A stretch of 11,505 nt of DNA from contig JAGATI010000042.1 of the NCBI GenBank assembly GCA_017621295.1, positions 1-11,505 on the forward strand, given 5' to 3'. The translations under genes and the position numbers were made by a program. The stretch's first letter is position 1, and each line of letters opens with the position of its first letter. The DNA comes from Clostridia bacterium (GTDB lineage: Bacteria; Bacillota_A; Clostridia; TANB77; CAG-508). Under the pieces are notes generated by a model. That model made no database searches. It had not been told where the DNA came from and saw only the letters and a list, made by a program, of their open reading frames with translations. Below are positions 5,786-10,799 of this stretch, piece after piece.

Positions 5786-6421
5786 TTACCTTTCTACATG
5801 TTCATGCATAAACACATATTCTGAGTTTTCTCCCATATTTTGCAATAAAAAGTCGCTTGCTTGTCCTTTACTTAAATGTGTATACCTTGCTCTATATTCA
5901 TAACAATATTGTTGCTGTTCTTGTTTTTTTCGTATTCTTTCTTCCAGTTCTTTATCTTCATAATTTCCTTCGATAAGATATAAATCATAATCTTTTGCTA
6001 CTATTCCTTCGACAGTTTTTGTATCTGTTATATAAATCACCTTATAGTCGTCAAATAGTACCCTATAGCCACATTGCGGTACATCATGATATAATTTAAT
6101 AGGCACAATTTTAAATAGCTTATAATCGTATCTCGTGCCAATTTGAAGTATATCTATATTTCTTCTATTTACTCCACATTCTAATAATGGTTCTAGTAAC
6201 CATTCACAACAGGCAAATCTTAATGTTGGTCTTTCTTTTGCTAGTCTTTTTATTGTTTCCTTTTTGAAATGGTCTGAATGTATGTGAGTAAGAAGTATTA
6301 TTTTTAGTTCTTTATAATACTTCTCCAATCTTTTAAAAGTAACCCCACAATCTATCAAAACTATGTTTCGTATTATTGTTGCATTTCCTGTACTGCAACT
6401 TGATATAATTTTATAGTTCAT
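5786..6421 (-). CDS. Metallo-beta-lactamase-fold hydrolase, probable RecT-linked nuclease
   Basis: The 211-aa protein has a full MBL-fold metal site: THIHSDH at 45-51 (H46, H48, D50, H51), H112 in LYHDVPQCGYRV, D133 in ITDTK, and a further His at 182 (YTHLSK). The N-terminus shows the usual opening strands with LIDCGVTFKRL. No secretion signal is present, so it is cytoplasmic. It overlaps the end of recT by 11 bases, and no lambda-Exo or YqaJ-type nuclease is in the window. The simplest reading is that it provides the nuclease or hydrolase activity that works with RecT annealing. The family also includes RNases and other hydrolases, so the substrate is inferred from context only. It has no strong ribosome site, so translation is probably coupled to recT. 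Confidence 0.85.
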   Translation of the reverse strand: MNYKIISSCSTGNATIIRNIVLIDCGVTFKRLEKYYKELKIILLTHIHSDHFKKETIKRLAKERPTLRFACCEWLLEPLLECGVNRRNIDILQIGTRYDYKLFKIVPIKLYHDVPQCGYRVLFDDYKVIYITDTKTVEGIVAKDYDLYLIEGNYEDKELEERIRKKQEQQQYCYEYRARYTHLSKGQASDFLLQNMGENSEYVFMHEHVER

Positions 6422-7274
6422 TCATTGACACCACGTTTTCTGTATTTTCTGTTTGTTTTTCGATTACTTGTTCAGTTTCTTCTTGTTGAATTATCATTTC
6501 TTCTTCATTATCCACATACTCATATGTTCCATCTGTATTAATTGCTGACATATCTTTTTCTACTGCTTGTTGCATATCAATACTCATAATTCCCCATTTA
6601 GAAATTAATTGTCTTAACATTGTCTTATAAGCCATTCCATCAAAATCTTTTTCCCAATATGTATAACCTTTATGTGCTGAATATCCTTTTGAATATTTTA
6701 ATGCATGCTTTTCCATTTTGTTTTTTGACCAGTACATTGATTTTCTAAATCCATTTGTGTATTCAAACATTGCATAATATCCTACAGTTTCTGCATTCTC
6801 CCTTTCGATTTCATCATCAATTAAATTAACTTCTATCTCCTCGTTTAGTGGATCATATCTAACTAATTCTCCTTTTTTTATTGCTAATACATTTAATTTT
6901 TTATATTGCCCTGAACGAATTGCTAATTGAATATATCCTTTGTATCCTAATTGAAATTGTGCTACTTTTGTATAGATGTCTTGACCTATTTCATCTTTTC
7001 TTCCTGTCTTTTTATTAAAAGGTACTAAATAATATTGCCCTAACTGAGGACTTGGGCTTAAATTTAAACTTTCTCCTAATAATGCACCACTTAATATTGT
7101 TCCAGCATCACATTGTTGTAAATCTTGATTTGTTGCCACTGCACTTGATATACTTGCTATAAATCTTGTAGCTCTATCTTTATCTCCTAACGTTTGATTT
7201 ATTAAATTTTTATATGTATCACTTTGTATTGCTATACTGAATTTTGGTTTATTTATTGCTAGTTGATTATTCAT
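6411..7274 (-). CDS. recT: RecT-family single-strand annealing protein
   Basis: The protein matches RecT, which coats single-stranded DNA and anneals complementary strands during phage recombination. Recognisable blocks are the N-terminal TYKNLINQTLGDKDRATRFI, DAGTILSGALLGESLNLSPS, the QLGYKGYIQLAIRSGQY block, and WEKDFDGMAYKTMLRQLISKWGI in the C-terminal half. The tail is acidic and Gln-rich (EEEMIIQQEETEQVIE), as is usual. The frame can be opened with GTG at 7289, but the GGAGG site lies eight bases before the ATG at 7274-7272, so MNNQLAINKP is the likely start (287 aa). It overlaps the end of the DUF1351 gene. It is intact and of normal family length. Confidence 0.95.
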   Translation of the reverse strand: MNNQLAINKPKFSIAIQSDTYKNLINQTLGDKDRATRFIASISSAVATNQDLQQCDAGTILSGALLGESLNLSPSPQLGQYYLVPFNKKTGRKDEIGQDIYTKVAQFQLGYKGYIQLAIRSGQYKKLNVLAIKKGELVRYDPLNEEIEVNLIDDEIERENAETVGYYAMFEYTNGFRKSMYWSKNKMEKHALKYSKGYSAHKGYTYWEKDFDGMAYKTMLRQLISKWGIMSIDMQQAVEKDMSAINTDGTYEYVDNEEEMIIQQEETEQVIEKQTENTENVVSMNEL

Positions 7275-8196
7275 ACTCATATCCTCCACTTTCTAAGAAA
7301 TTCTTTAATTCTTTTAATTTTGTTCTAGTTCCTCTTACTGTAAATCTAAGTGTTAATACATCTTCACTTTTTGCCTCAATTACTGGAGCTTGTAAAATAT
7401 CTCTATCCACCGCTCTATCAATGAAATCTCCTACCATTTTTTTATCTTCTTCTGTTATTTCTATTGCTCTATCAGCTTTTTCTGACATTTGTTGTATTAA
7501 TCTTTCTTTTAATTCTTGTTTTCTTATTTCTGCTTCTTCTTGTCTTTTTTTCTCCTCTTCAATGGCTTTAAATCTATTTGTAACTGTTGTTATAGCATTA
7601 CTTACATTTAATGTTTGTTTATATTCAACTAAAATTTCTGCTTTGTGTTCTTGTGTTTCAATTAAGTTTAAATCGTCTACTATTTTGTCTATAAATGCTT
7701 TAGCTTGCTCTTTTAAACTTTTCATACTTGCATTTAGTGTTACATTTATTTTTGCTTGTTCGTACTTAATAAAATCGATATTGTTTGCTTTTTTATATTC
7801 TTCAAAATAATCTTTTATTTCCTGTTCTTTTAACTGTTTTTGTTTCTTTTCAAAATTTGCTACTTGTGTATTTATTTCGTCATATGTATTTGTTAATAAT
7901 TTTTCTGTTTCTTTTGCGGTGTCTTCAAAAATTTTAATTGGCTTGTTATATTCAGCAACTATATTTTTTCTGTAATCTGCCACTTGTTTTTTAAACTTAT
8001 TTATTTTTGCTTTTTCATCTTTTGCTTCTTTCATTGTTTCTTCTGTAAAAGTTATGTTTTTATAATAGTTGTTAAGATTTTCTACATAACTTTTTACTTC
8101 TTTCATATTGCTTTCTATTTCTCCAACACTTTTTATATATGCTTCAATCTCACCGTTAAATTCAGGTTTTATTATTTGTAATTCTTTATTTTCCAT
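7267..8196 (-). CDS. DUF1351 phage protein, coiled coil
   Basis: This 309-aa protein is highly charged and mostly helical, with MENKELQIIKPEFNGEIEAY at the start and a long coiled-coil region through about residue 260. The C-terminal part VLTLRFTVRGTRTKLKELKNFLESGGYE is typical of DUF1351, a family found directly upstream of recT in many Bacillota phages. A role in helping recombination is suggested by this constant linkage; no activity is known. The frame is open from 8226, but the start at 8196 has GGGAGG with good spacing and overlaps the previous stop (TAATG). It encodes no nuclease motif. Confidence 0.9.
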   Translation of the reverse strand: MENKELQIIKPEFNGEIEAYIKSVGEIESNMKEVKSYVENLNNYYKNITFTEETMKEAKDEKAKINKFKKQVADYRKNIVAEYNKPIKIFEDTAKETEKLLTNTYDEINTQVANFEKKQKQLKEQEIKDYFEEYKKANNIDFIKYEQAKINVTLNASMKSLKEQAKAFIDKIVDDLNLIETQEHKAEILVEYKQTLNVSNAITTVTNRFKAIEEEKKRQEEAEIRKQELKERLIQQMSEKADRAIEITEEDKKMVGDFIDRAVDRDILQAPVIEAKSEDVLTLRFTVRGTRTKLKELKNFLESGGYEYE

Positions 8197-8405
8197 TAAT
8201 TTATTTCCTCCCATTCTTCTATCCAATTTCCACTAAAAAACCAATTTTTAAAATCATTTATAAATTGTTTTTGTTCTTCTGTTAAAATTCCATTTTTGTC
8301 TTGTGTTGTAATTATTACACCTAATTGGTTCATTGCATAAAGCTCTGCTTCATCTTCATAAATGATTTCACCTGTATGGATATGTTTGTAATATTTAACT
8401 TTCAT
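8196..8405 (-). CDS. Hypothetical small phage protein (69 aa)
   Basis: The protein is MKVKYYKHIHTGEIIYEDEA... ending ...FSGNWIEEWEEIN. It is acidic, with a short beta-rich start (YYKHIHTGEIIY) and a Trp-rich C-terminus. There is no membrane segment or known motif. The ATG has a GAGGGAG site, and the stop overlaps the DUF1351 start as TAATG, so the two are translationally coupled. The gene opens the recombination cassette, right after two inverted repeats that may control it. Function unknown. Confidence 0.75.
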   Translation of the reverse strand: MKVKYYKHIHTGEIIYEDEAELYAMNQLGVIITTQDKNGILTEEQKQFINDFKNWFFSGNWIEEWEEIN

Positions 8406-8420
8406 TTAATCTCCCTCTTG

Positions 8421-8460
8421 CATTCTCTCTAAAATTATGTTAATATAATTTTAGAGAATG
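8421..8460. repeat. Long inverted repeat upstream of the 69-aa gene
   Basis: CATTCTCT (8421-8428) pairs with AGAGAATG (8453-8460), and the stem continues through AAAATTAT/ATAATTTT after a two-base bulge, with a four-base loop (GTTA). It forms a stem of about 16 pairs. On the minus strand it lies in the leader directly before the ribosome site of the 69-aa gene. No T-run follows it in that direction, so an attenuator, RNase-processing or protein site is more likely than a terminator. Confidence 0.8.
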
Positions 8461-8481
8461 CTTTAATAAAATTTCTTTATT

Positions 8482-8517
8482 AGTATGCTAGAAATGTTTG
8501 CCGACACATAGCATACT
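8482..8517. repeat. Inverted repeat AGTATGCTA / TAGCATACT at the end of the broken gene
   Basis: Nine-base perfect arms lie at 8482-8490 and 8509-8517 around an 18-base loop. On the plus strand the right arm runs into TTTTATTTTG, so it is terminator-like for rightward transcription. No plus-strand gene precedes it within the window, however. The left arm contains the TAG stop of the interrupted 99-aa gene. Confidence 0.7.
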
Positions 8518-8787
8518 TTTTATTTTGTTCTGTAAATTTTCTACACTTCCGTATTGATTTGTGTTTATTTCTTCAGCTATAGCTTTAAATAGTCTTGCAT
8601 ATTCTATATTTCTTCTTTCTGCTATATCTTTACTTTCTATAGTATCTTCTAGTTCTTTTTGTAATTCTTTCTTTTCTGCATATAACTCTGCCCATTCTTC
8701 ATCTTGTTCTTCTATTAAATCTTATTGCCTTTTTATTTTTTCACCTTGACTTATTATTGTTTTTACACTTCCAAAAATATTAAACAT
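8488..8787 (-). pseudogene. Phage early gene with an in-frame stop at codon 22
   Basis: An ATG at 8787-8785 with an excellent AAAAGGAGGTG ribosome site begins MFNIFGSVKTIISQGEKIKR Q and meets TAA at 8724-8722. The same frame then stays open for 77 more codons (DLIEEQDEEWAELYAEKKEL..., RRNIEYARLFKAIAEEI..., ending KSMLCVGKHF) to TAG at 8490-8488. The downstream part has a phage-like charged, coiled-coil composition and no early internal ATG, GTG or TTG in frame. A single C-to-T change (CAA to TAA, Gln) explains the break. Other genes here end in TAA, so codon reassignment is ruled out. The intact product would be 99 aa. Function unknown. Confidence 0.7.
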
Positions 8788-8802
8788 ATCTCTCACCTCC
8801 TT

Positions 8803-8925
8803 TTATTTCATAAACATATAAATAATCCCTGCAAAACCTAAGCTGTATAATGCTACTAAACTTAATGTAGCTTTTATTGCTCTTATTTGAGCTTGTCTTA
8901 TTAATCTTTGTTCTCTTTTTGTCAT
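8803..8925 (-). CDS. Small membrane protein (40 aa)
   Basis: The product starts MTKREQRLIRQAQIRAIKAT, a basic amphipathic N-terminus, followed by a hydrophobic segment (about residues 21-38) that would span the membrane once. It ends MFMK. This is a typical N-in single-pass design. An ATG nine bases earlier is in frame, but it touches the GGAG site with no gap. The ATG at 8925 has a nine-base spacing and is preferred. The stop lies just before the AAAAGGAGG site of the next gene, so the two are co-translated. No function is known. Confidence 0.7.
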   Translation of the reverse strand: MTKREQRLIRQAQIRAIKATLSLVALYSLGFAGIIYMFMK

Positions 8926-8938
8926 TTGTATCATCTCC

Positions 8939-8967
8939 TTTACTTTTAAATTTTTTATTTATATAAT
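8939..8967 (+). promoter_or_regulatory. Candidate promoter of the plus-strand 72-aa gene
   Basis: TTTACT (8939-8944) and TATAAT (8962-8967) are spaced by 17 bases, a good match to the housekeeping consensus in the -10 and a partial one in the -35. Transcription would start near 8974, giving a very short leader that carries the ribosome site GAGGTG. AT-rich DNA gives such matches by chance, hence moderate confidence. Confidence 0.5.
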
Positions 8968-8988
8968 TACCTCGGAAGTGAGGTGATT
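8965..8988. promoter_or_regulatory. Near-palindrome over the start of the 72-aa gene (operator or hairpin)
   Basis: AATTACCTC (8965-8973) and GAGGTGATT (8980-8988) are inverted copies with one mismatch, around the six-base centre GGAAGT. The left arm overlaps the TATAAT box and the right arm is the ribosome site. It could be a repressor operator, or, if transcription starts upstream, a hairpin that hides the ribosome site. Confidence 0.5.
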
Positions 8989-8991
8989 ATA

Positions 8992-9210
8992 ATGCGTATA
9001 TATGCCAATTTATTAGGTAATTGGACAGATATTACTGATACAGCTACTGTTGCTGATTATCAAAATCCAGTTCAGTATTTTAAGGAAAATTTCGTTTTTA
9101 ACGATAATTCAAAAGTAGCTAATTGTTTTGAATATGGATATGTTCATGTGCAATATCAAGGTAAAGATTATAGACTTGCCCCTGAGCATTTCCAATTTGT
9201 AAATGAATAG
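8992..9210 (+). CDS. Hypothetical phage protein encoded against the early operon (72 aa)
   Basis: This is the only plus-strand gene left of the switch. The ATG at 8992 has a GAGGTG site at eight bases; a GTG at 8983 is in frame but lies within that site. The product begins MRIYANLLGNWTDITDTATV and ends with a beta-strand-like YVHVQYQGKDYRLAPEHFQF block. It is acidic and soluble with no known motif, though I recall similar small proteins in Bacillota phages. It seems to have its own promoter. Its TAG abuts the stop of the minus-strand 55-aa gene tail-to-tail (TAG|CTA). That position, inside the early transcript but reversed, is like a separately expressed phage accessory (moron) gene. Function unknown. 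Confidence 0.72.
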   Translation: MRIYANLLGNWTDITDTATVADYQNPVQYFKENFVFNDNSKVANCFEYGYVHVQYQGKDYRLAPEHFQFVNE

Positions 9211-9378
9211 CTAAAACTCTAAACTAATAGCATTTTTTATATCATCAGGACTTGCATTTATCCCTACTTTTGCTTGTTCTGATGAAAACTTTCTATCTAT
9301 TGCATTTCTAATTTTGTTCCATTCATAATATTTAAGCTCACTAACTATTTTTGCTATTTCTTCTATCTTTTCCTCCAT
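9211..9378 (-). CDS. Hypothetical small phage protein (55 aa)
   Basis: The product is MEEKIEEIAKIVSELKYYEW..., helical at first, then a basic stretch (NKIRNAIDRKF), ending with DDIKNAISLEF. It has no Cys and no membrane segment. The ATG has an AGGTG site seven bases before it. It is short and rests mainly on the ribosome site, an unbroken frame and neighbours of the same type. It lies in the leftward operon and converges on the plus-strand 72-aa gene with no gap. Function unknown. Confidence 0.65.
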   Translation of the reverse strand: MEEKIEEIAKIVSELKYYEWNKIRNAIDRKFSSEQAKVGINASPDDIKNAISLEF

Positions 9379-9420
9379 CTCTATTCACCTGCCTTTCTAA
9401 CTTGTCCTATTTTATCAATC

Positions 9421-9437
9421 AGCTAATTAAATTAGCT
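9421..9437 (+). terminator. Weak rightward terminator candidate
   Basis: AGCTAAT-TAA-ATTAGCT is a seven-pair stem with a three-base loop, followed on the plus strand by a T-rich stretch (TTTCTTATT). It could end the transcript of the 72-aa gene about 210 bases downstream of its stop. The stem is AT-rich and weak, and its left part overlaps the stop codon of the minus-strand 41-aa gene, so it may be fortuitous. Confidence 0.25.
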
Positions 9438-9557
9438 TTTCTTATTATTTGAATATACAAGACTTAAATAGTCTTCTATTCTTTTTATCATTTTTGCTTT
9501 TTGTTCTTCTGTAGGGGGATTTGTAACTATTACTTTAAATTCTCTTTCCTTTTTCAT
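9432..9557 (-). CDS. Small phage protein (41 aa)
   Basis: The product is MKKEREFKVIVTNPPTEEQK followed by AKMIKRIEDYLSLVYSNNKKS. The 'REFKVIVTNPPTxEQ' opening is familiar from very small proteins at the start of Clostridia phage early operons. It has one short strand and one helix and is basic. The ATG has an AGAGGTGATT site with good spacing. It is the first gene after the cro-like regulator in the leftward operon. Function unknown. Confidence 0.7.
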   Translation of the reverse strand: MKKEREFKVIVTNPPTEEQKAKMIKRIEDYLSLVYSNNKKS

Positions 9558-9615
9558 TTAAATCACCTCTATAAAATTTATTCTGACTGTTTGTACATGT
9601 TGAATATTATTTATT

Positions 9616-9628
9616 TCACTTTAAGTGA
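9616..9628. promoter_or_regulatory. Perfect 13-bp operator palindrome downstream of cro-like gene
   Basis: TCACTTTAAGTGA is a perfect palindrome (6+1+6). It shares its half-site with the sites in the switch region but lies four bases past the stop of the cro-like gene, ahead of the 41-aa gene. It could bind the same repressor and act as a roadblock or a second control point of the early operon. Confidence 0.65.
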
Positions 9629-9632
9629 TGTT

Positions 9633-9827
9633 TTAATCTAAAAAAATCTCTTCTACATTTGCATTAAAAAAACGTTTTTTAAATTCTTTTAAATTCTGAA
9701 TACTTGGATTTTTTTCGCCAGCCTCTATTTTATAATAAAATGATAGTGTTATGCCCCAAATTTCTGCCATTTGTTCTTGTGTTTTTCCTATTGATAATCT
9801 ATATTTTTTTAGTTTTTCTCTTGGCAT
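9633..9827 (-). CDS. Cro-like XRE-family regulator (64 aa)
   Basis: This is a single HTH_3/XRE domain protein. Helix-turn-helix residues run about 13-36 (KTQEQMAEIWGITLSFYYKIEAG), followed by EKNPSIQNLKEF, the usual continuation. It is the first gene of the leftward operon, right after the strong promoter and with an ideal AGGAGG ribosome site, the position of Cro in lambda-type switches. It probably competes with the repressor for the 13-bp palindromes. An excisionase role is less likely because the fold looks XRE. Confidence 0.88.
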   Translation of the reverse strand: MPREKLKKYRLSIGKTQEQMAEIWGITLSFYYKIEAGEKNPSIQNLKEFKKRFFNANVEEIFLD

Positions 9828-9850
9828 TTATTAACCTCCTCTCCTTAACT

Positions 9851-9863
9851 TCACTCAGAGTAT
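9851..9863. promoter_or_regulatory. Weak operator half-match at the leftward start site
   Basis: TCACTCAGAGTAT keeps the TCACT half-site and matches the 13-bp consensus at 8 of 13 positions. It overlaps the -10 and start of the leftward promoter. Confidence 0.35.
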
Positions 9864-9887
9864 ATAATATTGTTTTTTATTTGTCAA
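9859..9887 (-). promoter_or_regulatory. Early leftward promoter
   Basis: On the minus strand TTGACA (9887-9882) is followed by a 17-base spacer and TATACT (9864-9859), a near-perfect housekeeping promoter. It drives the cro-like gene and the early operon. Operator-like sites overlap its -35 and -10, so repression by the repressor, Cro-like protein or both is expected. Confidence 0.88.
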
Positions 9888-9899
9888 CACTTTCAGTGA
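9887..9899. promoter_or_regulatory. Operator at the -35 of the leftward promoter
   Basis: ACACTTTCAGTGA matches TCACTTTAAGTGA at 11 of 13 positions and touches the -35 box of the leftward promoter. Confidence 0.65.
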
Positions 9900-9916
9900 A
9901 TATTTTTGCTTATTTT

Positions 9917-9929
9917 TTACTTAAAGTGA
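9917..9929. promoter_or_regulatory. Operator in the divergent region
   Basis: TTACTTAAAGTGA matches the consensus at 11 of 13 positions. Its centre is 30 bases from the site at 9887-9899, about three helical turns. Confidence 0.65.
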
Positions 9930-9948
9930 TGTAATCGTTGTAACAGTA

Positions 9949-9961
9949 AGACTTTAAGTGA
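9949..9961. promoter_or_regulatory. Operator in the divergent region
   Basis: AGACTTTAAGTGA matches the consensus at 11 of 13 positions. Its centre is 32 bases from the preceding site, again about three helical turns. Confidence 0.65.
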
Positions 9962-9981
9962 AAAGTTTTTTTATTTAAATA

Positions 9982-10010
9982 TTGTTTTTTGCACTAAAAG
10001 TGTGTATAAT
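9982..10010 (+). promoter_or_regulatory. Repressor promoter
   Basis: TTGTTT (9982-9987), a 17-base spacer and TATAAT (10005-10010) form a plausible rightward promoter for the repressor operon. The -35 is weak, the -10 perfect. An operator-like site fills part of the spacer. Confidence 0.65.
9991..10003. promoter_or_regulatory. Operator-like site inside the repressor promoter
   Basis: GCACTAAAAGTGT keeps both CACT and AGTG half-sites (9 of 13 to the consensus) and lies between the -35 and -10 of the repressor promoter. It could serve autoregulation or Cro-type shut-off. Confidence 0.5.
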
Positions 10011-10039
10011 AAAATATATACCGTTAATGGAGGTTTATT

Positions 10040-10369
10040 ATGAATAGAATTAAGCAATTAAGAGAAGAATTTGATTTTTCGCAAAATGACTTAGCACAAA
10101 AAATAGGTGGTGCTCCTAGCAGTATTGCAATGTATGAAAAAGGTGAAAGAAAACCGAGTTTAGAGGTCCTTGTTAAATTGTCTGAAATATTTGATTGTAG
10201 TATAGATTATATTTTGTGTAAATCTGATATTCGTAAACCAGACAATCAGATAAAAGAAGAATTTACTTTTGCATATCATAAAGAAGCAGAAGGCTTAACG
10301 GACGAAGAAATAGCTGATGCAATTAGATTTTATAAACAAATTAAATATGGTAAAAATAATAAGGGGTAA
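10040..10369 (+). CDS. XRE-family phage repressor (CI-type, short form)
   Basis: The 109-aa protein has an N-terminal XRE domain: MNRIKQLREEFDFSQNDLAQ, recognition region GGAPSSIAMYEKGERKPSLE (about 23-42), then VLVKLSEIFDCSIDYILCKS. The C-terminal 40 residues are a short helical tail (EGLTDEEIADAIRFYKQIKY). It lacks the LexA-like self-cleaving domain of lambda CI. In this class (compare ImmR of ICEBs1) the partner ImmA cleaves the repressor, and an ImmA-like gene follows directly. The ATG has a GGAGG site. It should hold the lysogenic state by binding the palindromes in 9850-10010. Confidence 0.92.
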   Translation: MNRIKQLREEFDFSQNDLAQKIGGAPSSIAMYEKGERKPSLEVLVKLSEIFDCSIDYILCKSDIRKPDNQIKEEFTFAYHKEAEGLTDEEIADAIRFYKQIKYGKNNKG

Positions 10370-10376
10370 TAAAAAA

Positions 10377-10799
10377 ATGGAATTAAACAAATTATATGAT
10401 GTAGCAGCAAAAGAAAATATATCTATAATTGATTTCAGAATGAAAAATAAGGCAATTATTGAATTAATAGATAAAGAATATTATATTGGATTAAATTATT
10501 CAAAAATAGTCCATTCTACTGAAGAAAAAGAATTGCTTGCTGAGGAACTAGGACATTATTATACTAATACTTTATATAATCACAATTATTCTAATGAAGA
10601 AATAAGAAAACGAGAGTATAGAGCTAATAAATGGAAGCTGAAAGCTCTAGTTCCCTACTCTAAACTTAAAGAACTATATGAAAAAGGAATTAGATGTACT
10701 TATGAATTTGCCGAAGAACTTGGAGTTTCTGAGAATTTAATTAATACAGCCTATAATTATTATAAGGAGGATCTATGCTTAGAGGAGCTTGTTATATAA
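10377..10799 (+). CDS. ImmA/IrrE-like metallopeptidase with altered HExxH motif
   Basis: The 140-aa protein resembles ImmA/IrrE peptidases that cut the neighbouring repressor and so induce the prophage. The core is ELLAEELGHYYTNTLY at about residues 50-65, followed by helical REYRANKWKLKALVPYSKL and the C-terminal YEFAEELGVSENLI block seen in phage ImmA proteins. At the active site the classic HExxH reads EELGH: the first metal-binding His is Glu. The frame opens earlier (10317), but the ATG at 10377 has an AAGGGG site at ten bases and lies just after the repressor stop. It forms one operon with the repressor and integrase. Protease activity should not be assumed. Confidence 0.82.
   Translation: MELNKLYDVAAKENISIIDFRMKNKAIIELIDKEYYIGLNYSKIVHSTEEKELLAEELGHYYTNTLYNHNYSNEEIRKREYRANKWKLKALVPYSKLKELYEKGIRCTYEFAEELGVSENLINTAYNYYKEDLCLEELVI

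Noticed and set aside
7244..7810. Long plus-strand open frame (188 codons)
   Set aside because: It lies opposite the DUF1351 and recT genes, has a low-complexity Ser/Phe/Leu composition typical of the reverse strand of AT-rich coding DNA, and has no ribosome site.
8722..8724. TAA read as an amino acid (code change)
   Set aside because: Many intact genes in the window end in TAA, so the codon works as a stop here.
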